Shown here: positions 56,254 to 63,386 of the stretch, piece by piece
Layout: each line of letters begins with the position of its first letter
Position numbering within the stretch: the first letter of the stretch is position 1
DNA from: Dermatobacter hominis
GTDB lineage: Bacteria > Actinomycetota > Acidimicrobiia > Acidimicrobiales > Microtrichaceae
Assembly (NCBI RefSeq): GCF_020715685.1
Contig: NZ_CP085840.1
Location: forward strand, 3,844,001-3,908,000
DNA length: 64,000 nt
Direction of reading: 5' to 3'
Translations under genes and position numbers: made by a program
The notes under the pieces: generated by a model
Told to the model about the DNA's origin: nothing
Seen by the model: the letters and a program-made list of their open reading frames with translations, nothing else
Database searches by the model: none

Positions 56254-57198
56254 GTGAGCGACTTGATGGATCGAACCCAGGGAACCACCGCCGACGCCGA
56301 TCCCGCCGACGCCGCGGCCGTGCCCGCCCGCAACGTGCCGACGCGCCGCATCTCGTTCGAGGAGCGGCTGGCGGAGGTGCCCAAGTACTTCGCCGCCGAC
56401 GAGGACCTCCTCAACAGCCACCTCGCGGTCGCCCTGTCCTCGGTGTTCCCCGACGGTGAGGACTTCTTCGTGCGGTCGGTGCGCCACTACCGCGGCGAGC
56501 TGACCGATCCCGAGCTCAAGCGGCAGGTCGCCGGCTTCATCGGCCAGGAGGCCACCCACGGACGGGAGCACCGGGTCTTCAACGACCGGCTGGACCAGCT
56601 CGGCTACCCGGCCAAGGAGGGGGAGTGGATCACGCGCAAGCTGCTCGGCCTGCGCTCGAAGGTCGCCCCCGCCTCGTCCAACCTCGCCGCCACCGCCGCG
56701 CTCGAGCACTTCACCGCGACCCTCGCCGAGCAGCTGCTCAGCGACGAGGCCATGCGTGAGCTCTTCGGCGACGCCGCCGTGCGCGACCTGTTCCTGTGGC
56801 ACGCGCTCGAGGAGTGCGAGCACAAGGCGGTCGCGTTCGACGTCTACAAGGCCGTCGGCGGCAGCGAGCGCATGCGGGTGTGGACCATGGTCGCCCTGCG
56901 CTACGGCTTCGTCGGCTCGATGGCCCTGTCGATCGCCCTCTCGGTGGCGCGGGACAAGGGGGCCTACGAGAAGGGCCGGCTGCGGACGAGCTGGCGGCGC
57001 TTCAAGCGCAACCCGCTCCTCCAGCGCCACGTGTGGGAGCGGCTGAAGGACTACGACCGGCCCGACTTCCACCCCGACGACCACGACACCGACGCACTGG
57101 TCGCGGAGTGGCGCGAGCGGCTGTTCGGCGACGCCGGCGAGCTGAACGACCTGCTCGTGGGCCGGTCCGCGCCCGCCGCTCCGACCGAGCGGGCCTGA
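56254..57198 (+). CDS. Predicted metal-dependent hydrolase (PF10118-like)
   Basis: A 314-residue all-helical protein with conserved metal-ligand-like motifs of the family: FIGQEATHGREHRVFN (about residues 92-107), ALEHFTATLAEQL and WHALEECEHKAVAFDVY (near 185). The repeated E..H pattern resembles ferritin-like di-iron proteins. The family has no proven activity. It is the first gene of an operon with a flavin monooxygenase and a short-chain dehydrogenase, and such trios are frequent in actinobacteria that use lipids or steroids. The first 25 residues are low complexity. The message appears leaderless, and a TetR gene is divergent. Confidence 0.82.
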   Translation: MSDLMDRTQGTTADADPADAAAVPARNVPTRRISFEERLAEVPKYFAADEDLLNSHLAVALSSVFPDGEDFFVRSVRHYRGELTDPELKRQVAGFIGQEATHGREHRVFNDRLDQLGYPAKEGEWITRKLLGLRSKVAPASSNLAATAALEHFTATLAEQLLSDEAMRELFGDAAVRDLFLWHALEECEHKAVAFDVYKAVGGSERMRVWTMVALRYGFVGSMALSIALSVARDKGAYEKGRLRTSWRRFKRNPLLQRHVWERLKDYDRPDFHPDDHDTDALVAEWRERLFGDAGELNDLLVGRSAPAAPTERA

Positions 57199-57221
57199 GC
57201 GTGGAGCGCGAGGCTGGGCCG

Positions 57222-58766
57222 ATGGCCCACGACGCCTCCTCGACCCCGGAGCACCTCGACGTGCTCATCGTCGGTGCCGGGCTGTCCGGCATCGGCGCCG
57301 CCCACTTCCTGCAGACCGAGTGCCGCTGGGCCACGTTCGCGCTCTTCGAGGCGCGGGACTCGATCGGGGGCACCTGGGACCTCTTCCGCTACCCGGGCAT
57401 CCGGTCCGACTCGGACATGTTCACGTTCAGCTACTCGTTCCGGCCGTGGCAGGGCGAGAAGTCGATCGCCGACGGCGACACGATCCTCCAGTACCTGAAG
57501 GACACCGCGGCCGAGGAGGGCATCGACCGCCACATCCGGTTCGGGCACCGCATCACCCGGGCCGAGTGGTCGACAGAGGAGGCGCGCTGGACGGTGACCG
57601 CCGAGCGCGCCGACACCGGCGAGCCGGTCGTCGTCACGTGCTCGTTCCTGTACTCGTGCACCGGCTACTACCGCTACGACCGCGGCTACCTCCCCGACTT
57701 CGAGGGGATGGACGACTTCGGCGGCACCCTGGTGCACCCGCAGTTCTGGCCCGAGGACCTCGACGTCGCCGGCCGGCGGGCGGTCGTGATCGGCAGCGGC
57801 GCCACCGCCGTGACCCTGGTCCCGTCGCTCGCGGCGCTCGGCGCGCAGGTCACCATGCTCCAGCGCTCGCCGACCTACGTGGTCGCCCTGCCCAACCGCA
57901 ACCCGCTCGCCGACGGGCTCCGCAAGGTCCTGCCGCCGTCGGTGTCCGGGCCGATCCTCCGCTGGATGCTGTCGCTCGGCACCCTCGCCAGCTACCAGCT
58001 CAGCCGCCGTCGCCCCGAGCTGGTGAAGAAGGCGCTGCGCCGCCGACTCGAGAAGCAGCTCCCCGAGGGCTTCGACATCGACACGCACTTCACGCCGACC
58101 TACGACCCGTGGGACCAGCGCCTGTGCGTCGTGTCGAACGGCGACATGTTCACGGCCATCTCCGAGGGCACCGTCGACGTCGTCACCGACCACGTCGAGC
58201 GCTTCACCCCCGACGGCATCCGGCTCCGGTCGGGCCGGGAGCTGCAGGCCGACGTGGTCGTGGCCGCCACCGGGCTCGACCTCCTGTTCATGGGCGGCAT
58301 GGACGTCATCGTCGACGGCGACAAGGTCGACCCGGCCGACCGGCTCGCCTACAAGGGGATGATGCTGGACGGCGTGCCGAACCTGGCGATCGCGGTCGGC
58401 TACACGAACGCGTCGTGGACGCTGCGCGCCGACCTGATCAGCGAGTACGTGACGCGGCTGCTCAACCACATGCGCCGCACCGGGATGCGCCAGTGCACGC
58501 CGACGCCGGCCGACGCCGACACCGAGCGCGCGCCGCTGCTCGGCCTCACCTCCGGGTACGTCACCCGCAGCGCCGACCGGTTCCCCAAGCAGGGCAGCCG
58601 GTCGCCGTGGAGGGTCGACCAGAACTACGTGTACGACTACCGCCAGATGCGGCGCAGCGACGTCGTCGACCCCGAGATGGTGTTCTCCAACCCCCGCCCG
58701 GCGAGCGCCGCCGGCCGGGCGACGGTGGGGCAGGGGACGGCGGGATCGATCGGGAGGGCATCGTGA
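57222..58766 (+). CDS. Flavin-containing monooxygenase (Baeyer-Villiger-like)
   Basis: A 514-residue FAD/NADPH-dependent monooxygenase. The FAD-binding VGAGLSGIGAA is near residue 16, the fingerprint FGGTLVHPQFWP near residue 166 matches the FxGxxxHxxxW/P motif of Baeyer-Villiger and N-hydroxylating enzymes, and the NADPH Rossmann motif is IGSGATAVT. It inserts oxygen next to a ketone or oxidises a heteroatom; the substrate is unknown. The ATG at 57222 has GAGG about eight bases upstream; a GTG at 57201 would add seven residues. Its stop codon overlaps the SDR gene. Confidence 0.9.
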   Translation: MAHDASSTPEHLDVLIVGAGLSGIGAAHFLQTECRWATFALFEARDSIGGTWDLFRYPGIRSDSDMFTFSYSFRPWQGEKSIADGDTILQYLKDTAAEEGIDRHIRFGHRITRAEWSTEEARWTVTAERADTGEPVVVTCSFLYSCTGYYRYDRGYLPDFEGMDDFGGTLVHPQFWPEDLDVAGRRAVVIGSGATAVTLVPSLAALGAQVTMLQRSPTYVVALPNRNPLADGLRKVLPPSVSGPILRWMLSLGTLASYQLSRRRPELVKKALRRRLEKQLPEGFDIDTHFTPTYDPWDQRLCVVSNGDMFTAISEGTVDVVTDHVERFTPDGIRLRSGRELQADVVVAATGLDLLFMGGMDVIVDGDKVDPADRLAYKGMMLDGVPNLAIAVGYTNASWTLRADLISEYVTRLLNHMRRTGMRQCTPTPADADTERAPLLGLTSGYVTRSADRFPKQGSRSPWRVDQNYVYDYRQMRRSDVVDPEMVFSNPRPASAAGRATVGQGTAGSIGRAS

Positions 58767-59608
58767 AGGAGCTCCGCGGCCGCGTCGCCGCCATCACCGG
58801 GGCCGGCTCCGGCATCGGCCGGGCCCTCGCCGTCGACCTCGCCCGTCGCGGCACGCACCTCGCGCTGACCGACATCGACACCGACGGGCTGGCCGCCACC
58901 GTGGCGGAGTGCGAGGGCTACGGGGTCAAGGTCACCTCGCAGCGGCTCGACGTGGCCGACCGCGACGCGATCTACGAGTGGGCCGCGACGGTCCCCGCCG
59001 AGCACGGCCACGTGAACCTGCTGTTCAACAACGCCGGGGTCGCCCTGGTCGCCGACATCGCCACGATGTCCGACGAGGACCTCCACTGGCTCGTCGACAT
59101 CAACCTCTGGGGCGTCGTCAACGGGTGCCGCGCCTTCCTGCCCCACCTCGAGGACTCGGGCGAGGGCCACATCGTCAACCTGTCGAGCGTGTTCGGGCTG
59201 CTGAGCATCCCGTCGCAGTCGGCCTACAACATCTCGAAGTTCGCGGTCCGGGGCTTCTCCGACGCGCTGCGGATGGAGCTCGAGATCGCCCGCAGCTGCG
59301 TGTCGGTCACGACCGTGCACCCGGGCGGGGTGAAGACCAACATCGCCCGGCGTGCCCGCCAGGACCCGGCGACCGCCGCGCCGGTGAAGCCGGGCCAGGA
59401 CCTCGGCGAGGCGTTCGACCGTATCGCCCGCACGACGCCCGAGGCCGCGGCGGAGCAGATCCTGGCCGGCGTCGAGCGCAACCGGCGGCGGGTGCTGGTC
59501 GGGGCCGACGGGACGTTCCTCGACCTCGTGTCCCGGCTGCCCGCCGGCCTCTCCCAGAGGGTGCTCGTGCAGGGCGCCCGGCTCGACCGCCGCCGCAACC
59601 GCCGCTGA
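58763..59608 (+). CDS. Short-chain dehydrogenase/reductase
   Basis: A 281-residue classical-type SDR. The cofactor motif is TGAGSGIGR (residues 12-20), LFNNAGVAL follows, and the catalytic set is Ser in NLSSVFG and the YNISK Tyr/Lys pair. The C-terminal 70 residues (RTTPEAAAEQILAGVERNRR) are those of the enlarged SDRs often found with FMO genes. Reversible oxidation of an alcohol to a ketone fits the neighbouring Baeyer-Villiger-type enzyme: the dehydrogenase could supply its ketone. The GTG overlaps the FMO stop codon (GTGA) and has GGGAGG upstream. Confidence 0.9.
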   Translation: MKELRGRVAAITGAGSGIGRALAVDLARRGTHLALTDIDTDGLAATVAECEGYGVKVTSQRLDVADRDAIYEWAATVPAEHGHVNLLFNNAGVALVADIATMSDEDLHWLVDINLWGVVNGCRAFLPHLEDSGEGHIVNLSSVFGLLSIPSQSAYNISKFAVRGFSDALRMELEIARSCVSVTTVHPGGVKTNIARRARQDPATAAPVKPGQDLGEAFDRIARTTPEAAAEQILAGVERNRRRVLVGADGTFLDLVSRLPAGLSQRVLVQGARLDRRRNRR

Positions 59609-59626
59609 CCTGCTCGCCCCACCCCA

Positions 59627-59678
59627 CGCTCTGTCACGGCTGGCGGTGCCGAACGGCACCGCCAGCCGTGACAGAGCG
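59627..59678. terminator. Perfect 24-bp hairpin between converging operons
   Basis: Arms 59627-59650 (starting CGCTCTGTCACGG) and 59655-59678 (ending CCGTGACAGAGCG) are fully complementary around the loop GAAC. It separates the SDR gene from the ABC transporter operon and should stop transcription from both sides. Confidence 0.8.
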
Positions 59679-59687
59679 GGTCGGGGC

Positions 59688-60458
59688 TCAGCCCAGGAGG
59701 TCCGAGAGCTCGTCGCGGAGGTCGAGGAAGCGCGGGTCGCGCTTGATCGACGCGCCGCGCTGGCCGCCGAACGGGATCTCGACCTCCTCGGCCATGCGGC
59801 CGGGGCGGGGGCTCATCACGTACACGCGGTTCGAGAGGTAGACGGCCTCCTCCACGTCGTGCGTGACCATCAGGATCGTGACGCCGGTGCGGGCCCACAC
59901 ACCGAGCAGGAAGTCCTGCAGGTGGCGCTTCGTCTGCGCGTCGAGCGCGCCGAACGGCTCGTCGAGCAGCAGCACGTCGGGCTCGGGGGCCAGCGCACGG
60001 GCGATCGCGACGCGCTGGCGCATGCCGCCCGAGAGCTCCTTGGGCAGTGCGTCGGCGAACTCGGTGAGCGACATGATCCCGAGCAGCTCCTCGACGCGCT
60101 CGGCGCGCCGCTGCTTCGACCACCCGGCGACCTGCAGGCCCCACCCGATGTTCCCGGCGACCGTCGCCCACGGGTAGAGCGAGTAGGCCTGGAAGACCAT
60201 CCCGCGGTCGGCGCCCGGGCCGATCACCAGGTCGCCCTCGACGCGCACCTCCCCGGAGGTCGCGGTCTCGAGCCCACCGATGATCGACAGCAGCGTCGAC
60301 TTGCCGCACCCCGACGCCCCGAGCAGGCACACGAGCTCGCCGTCCTCGACGTGCAGGCTCACGTCGTCGAGCGCGAGCACCTCGCCGGACCGGCCGCCGA
60401 AGCGCTTGGTCACGCCGTCGACCACGAGCTTGCCGGTGCGGCCGGCGGCGCTCGTCAC
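59688..60458 (-). CDS. NitT/TauT-type ABC transporter ATP-binding protein
   Basis: A 256-residue ATPase with Walker A LGASGCGKST (about residues 46-55), Q-loop MVFQAYSLYPW, signature LSGGMRQR, Walker B VLLLDEPFGALD and switch VTHDVEEAVYLSNRV. This is the SsuB/TauB/NrtD type used for nitrate, sulfonate, taurine and related small compounds. The GTG at 60458 overlaps the permease stop codon. It is the last gene of a three-gene importer operon controlled from the region around 62361-62540. Confidence 0.93.
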   Translation of the reverse strand: MTSAAGRTGKLVVDGVTKRFGGRSGEVLALDDVSLHVEDGELVCLLGASGCGKSTLLSIIGGLETATSGEVRVEGDLVIGPGADRGMVFQAYSLYPWATVAGNIGWGLQVAGWSKQRRAERVEELLGIMSLTEFADALPKELSGGMRQRVAIARALAPEPDVLLLDEPFGALDAQTKRHLQDFLLGVWARTGVTILMVTHDVEEAVYLSNRVYVMSPRPGRMAEEVEIPFGGQRGASIKRDPRFLDLRDELSDLLG

Positions 60459-61279
60459 GACCGGGCCCACGGTGCGCTGCGGTTGCGCAGCCAGCGCAGG
60501 AAGAGGTCGGAGCACAGGCCGATCAGGCCGAAGACGACGAGCAGGGCGAACATCTTGTCGACGGCCCGGAACCGCAGCGCCCGGTTGATCTGGTAGGCGA
60601 GGCCGGAGTCGGCTGCGAGCAGCTCGGCCACGACGAGCATGAGCCACGCCGCGGCCAGGTTGACGCGGGCGGCGTCGATCAGGCCCGGGACCGACCACCG
60701 GAGCACGACGCGCCGCATGACCGTCCACCGTCGGGCGCCGAGGGTGTAGGACGCGTCGATCAGCTCCCGGGGGACCGATCGGGCGACGTCGGCCATCATC
60801 AGGATGTTGAAGAAGGCCGTGCCGATGATGATCAGCCAGATCTTCGGCGCCTCGCCGAGGCCGAGCCAGAGCAGGAACACCGGGGTGAGGGCGCTGGCGG
60901 GGATGTAGCGGAGGAAGCCGACCGGCGCCTCGAAGAACGACTCGAAGCTGACGAAGGTCCCGATCAGCAGGCCGAACGCCACGCCGAGCGCCACCGAGAT
61001 GCCGTAGCCGACGACGATGCGCACGCCGGACGCCCACGCGTCCTCCCAGAGCGTGCCGTCCGAGGCGAGCTCGCGGAGCGCGGTGAGCGTGGCGGGGGGC
61101 GTCGGCAGCACCTGCGGCCGGGCCATCCGGACCGCGAGCAGCCACCACCCGCCGAGCACCACGACGATGCCGAGGAGCCCGAGGCCCCACCGCCACGGCG
61201 AGGCGATGCCGCTGCGGATCCGCAGCAGGTGGGACTGGGCGTGCCCTCGCACGCCCGGTCCCGCTGCCAGCGTCGTCAC
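60455..61279 (-). CDS. NitT/TauT-type ABC transporter permease
   Basis: A 274-residue membrane protein with six predicted helices and the permease EAA loop ELIDASYTLGARRWTVMRRV (about residues 172-191), which docks to the ATPase. WGLGLLGIVVVLGGWWLLAV is the first helix after a 30-residue cytoplasmic tail. It belongs to the SsuC/TauC family of importers. It begins with GTG three bases after the stop of the binding-protein gene and overlaps the ATPase gene, giving the order binding protein, permease, ATPase. Confidence 0.92.
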   Translation of the reverse strand: MTTLAAGPGVRGHAQSHLLRIRSGIASPWRWGLGLLGIVVVLGGWWLLAVRMARPQVLPTPPATLTALRELASDGTLWEDAWASGVRIVVGYGISVALGVAFGLLIGTFVSFESFFEAPVGFLRYIPASALTPVFLLWLGLGEAPKIWLIIIGTAFFNILMMADVARSVPRELIDASYTLGARRWTVMRRVVLRWSVPGLIDAARVNLAAAWLMLVVAELLAADSGLAYQINRALRFRAVDKMFALLVVFGLIGLCSDLFLRWLRNRSAPWARS

Positions 61280-61281
61280 CG

Positions 61282-62361
61282 TCAACCGCCCGCCGTCGTG
61301 GTCGTGGCGCCGGTCGAGGCCTTCTCCGTGAACTCGGGGAGGAAGAGCTCCGACAGGTCGGCCTCCTCCTCGGCCAGCCCCGACTCGACGAGGAACGGGT
61401 TGATGCGCCGGGCCATCTCGGGCAGCGACGTGGGGTCGCCGGCCCGGTCCTCGAAGGCGTTCATCGCCTGCTCCCGGGTGAAGAGCGTCGTGCCGGCGTC
61501 GAACTCCGCGTACTCGGCGTCGCTCACCCCGGCCTTCTCGGCCATGATCGAGCGGGCCTCCTCCGGGTTGGCGGCGATCCACTCGAGCGTGGCGTACCAG
61601 GCGTCGACGAGGGCCTGCATCGCCTCGGTGTCGCCGGCCGCCTCGGCGGTGGCCACGAGGTGGTCGGGGATCACGCCGGGGAAGTCCTTCGAGCTGAAGA
61701 GCACGTGGGCGCCCGGCCGCTCCATCGCCTGGACGGTGAACGGGGCGAACACGCCGACGCAGTCGAACTCACCGCCGGCGAACGCCGCAGCGGCGGCGTC
61801 GGTCTTGACGCCCTTGAACTCGATGTCGTCCTCGGTCAGGCCCTCCTCGGTGAGGCCCTGCAGGAGCAGGAAGTGGTCGACGACGCCGGCCTCGGCGGCG
61901 ACCGTCTTCCCCTTCATGTCCTGGACGGACGTGATCGACTGGTCGCAGATGATCTGGTCGTTGCCGGTGGAGTTGTCGTTGACGACCACGACCCGCTGGT
62001 CGGCGCCCGAGGCGACGCCGAAGATCGTGTCGTTCAGCGTCTGCGCGTTGACGTCGACCTGGCCCGCGACGAGGGCGTCGAGCGAGGCCGTGTAGTCCGT
62101 GAAGTACTTGAGGTCCACGTCGAGCCCGTGCTCGGCGAAGATGCCCTTCTCGTCGGCCACGGCGAGCGGGAACCACCCGGGCCAGGCGGAGTAGCCGATC
62201 GTCAGCGCCATGTCGCCGCCGGACCCGCCGGCGGTGGTCGTGGCGCCGTCGGCGCTGTCGTCGTCGCCGCAGGCCGCTGCGGCGAGCGCCACGACGGCCA
62301 GCAGCGCCACGAGCAGCGCAGCGGGGCGGCGACGGCCCGAGGGTCGGGGAGTGGTGGTCAC
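61282..62361 (-). CDS. NitT/TauT-type ABC transporter substrate-binding lipoprotein
   Basis: A 359-residue lipoprotein with signal helix LLVALLAVVALAAAACG (lipobox cysteine at about residue 31) and a Thr/Gly linker. The mature part is an SsuA/THI5-like binding protein: LTIGYSAWPGWFPLAVADEK, GLDVDLKYF, LDALVAGQVDVNAQTL, GKTVAAEAGVVDHFLL. It captures a small nitrogen- or sulfur-containing compound outside the cell. The nearby DUF1989 gene and the shared TetR operators suggest guanidine, urea or a related compound; this is inference. The GTG at 62361 has AGGAG about six bases upstream. Confidence 0.92.
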   Translation of the reverse strand: MTTTPRPSGRRRPAALLVALLAVVALAAAACGDDDSADGATTTAGGSGGDMALTIGYSAWPGWFPLAVADEKGIFAEHGLDVDLKYFTDYTASLDALVAGQVDVNAQTLNDTIFGVASGADQRVVVVNDNSTGNDQIICDQSITSVQDMKGKTVAAEAGVVDHFLLLQGLTEEGLTEDDIEFKGVKTDAAAAAFAGGEFDCVGVFAPFTVQAMERPGAHVLFSSKDFPGVIPDHLVATAEAAGDTEAMQALVDAWYATLEWIAANPEEARSIMAEKAGVSDAEYAEFDAGTTLFTREQAMNAFEDRAGDPTSLPEMARRINPFLVESGLAEEEADLSELFLPEFTEKASTGATTTTAGG

Positions 62362-62470
62362 GGTGTGCTCCTGAGGGGTCGGTCCGCCGTCGCGGCGCTC
62401 GGTCGACGACCCGGAACGTACGGAGCTTGTGTTTCCTCCTCGTTTCGCCGCCGCGAACCGGCCGTGTCGA

Positions 62471-62489
62471 TTTCGATGACGACTCGAAA
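62471..62489. promoter_or_regulatory. TetR operator 1 (TTTCGA-N7-TCGAAA)
   Basis: An inverted repeat with 6-base arms and a 7-base spacer in the divergent gap between the transporter operon (minus) and the TetR gene (plus). The same architecture recurs at 63328-63346. A weaker relative (TTTCGC...GCGAAC) lies about 25 bases closer to the transporter gene. Confidence 0.7.
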
Positions 62490-62527
62490 CCTTCGACGTC
62501 GGGCGCAGCGCCCGAGCGCGGGGGCGG

Positions 62528-62533
62528 TACTGT
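62528..62533 (+). promoter_or_regulatory. Leaderless-type -10 element for the TetR gene
   Basis: TACTGT, six bases (CGGGTC), then the ATG at 62540. No ribosome-binding site is present. Confidence 0.6.
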
Positions 62534-62539
62534 CGGGTC

Positions 62540-63217
62540 ATGGCGACCGGTGCCGACGAGCCGCGACGGGTGGGCCGTCCTCGTGCCGGCGGCCGCGCCC
62601 GGAGCGGGCTCGACCCGGTCGAGGAGATCCTCCAGGTGGCCGGCGAGCTGTTCGGCGAGCACGGCGTGGCCGGCACGTCGATGACCCGGATCGCCCAGGC
62701 CGCCGGCCTGCGCCAGTCGTCGCTCTACTACTACTTCTCCTCCAAGGAGGAGCTGCTGGCGGCGCTCGTGGCCCGCGCCAGCGTCGTCCCGCTCGAGCTG
62801 CTGCGACGGGTCATGGCGGACGGCGGCTCCCCGGCGACGCAGCTGTACCGCTTCGTGCGCGGCGACGTGACCGCGCTCACCCGGCTCCCGCTCGACATCA
62901 ACGAGGTCCACCGCCTGGCGCGCCACGACGCCGAACGGTTCGCCGGCTACTGGCGCGACCGCGAAGCGCTCGTGCGGCTGCTGTCGGGCCTCGTGCGGAC
63001 GGGGGTCGAGGAGGGCGAGCTCCGCGAGGTCGACCCGCGGCGGGCCGCCCTGACGGTGATGGCCACCGACGAGGGCTCGCAGAACTGGTACCGCGGCCGC
63101 ACGCGCCCGCCGCTCGACGTCGTCGCCTGCGAGGTCGCCGACGTCGCGGTGGCCGGCCTGCTGGCCGAGGGCACGCCGCTCGAGGCGATCCGCGCGAAGG
63201 CGCTCCCGTTCGACTGA
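62540..63217 (+). CDS. TetR family transcriptional regulator of the transporter/DUF1989 locus
   Basis: A 225-residue regulator. The helix-turn-helix (about residues 28-78) contains MTRIAQAAGLRQSSLYYYF followed by SSKEELLAAL. The C-terminal domain (about 85-220) is helical, with DINEVHRLARHDAERF and MATDEGSQNWYRG. Identical-architecture inverted repeats flank the gene, one before the divergent transporter and one before the DUF1989 gene, so it most likely controls both together with itself. The inducing ligand is probably the transported compound or a breakdown product. The message appears leaderless. Confidence 0.88.
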   Translation: MATGADEPRRVGRPRAGGRARSGLDPVEEILQVAGELFGEHGVAGTSMTRIAQAAGLRQSSLYYYFSSKEELLAALVARASVVPLELLRRVMADGGSPATQLYRFVRGDVTALTRLPLDINEVHRLARHDAERFAGYWRDREALVRLLSGLVRTGVEEGELREVDPRRAALTVMATDEGSQNWYRGRTRPPLDVVACEVADVAVAGLLAEGTPLEAIRAKALPFD

Positions 63218-63327
63218 TCGGGCTGCGACGGCTCGATCCGCCCCCCGTCGCGTGAACGCTCCGTTACGGCTCGGAGAAGCGACGCGCTCGGCGTTGACCG
63301 CGGGGCGGCGCAGGCCCTTCACTGTTG

Positions 63328-63346
63328 TTTCGATACGTCGTCGAAA
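63328..63346. promoter_or_regulatory. TetR operator 2 (TTTCGA-N7-TCGAAA)
   Basis: The second inverted repeat with the same arms and spacer length as 62471-62489, 40 bases before the DUF1989 start codon. A possible -35 TTGACC (63294-63299) and a poor -10 (TTCACT, 63318-63323) precede it, so the site would cover the transcription start. The rest of the 169-base gap shows no gene and no riboswitch that I can recognise. Confidence 0.7.
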
Positions 63347-63386
63347 TGCGCCGTCACCGGCCGGCCACGAGGAACGAGGAGCGCGA

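Noticed and set aside
63218-63386. Possible guanidine (ykkC) riboswitch before the DUF1989 gene
   Set aside because: I could not find the conserved guanidine-I elements or a long leader. The region holds a TetR-type operator and a short untranslated stretch instead.
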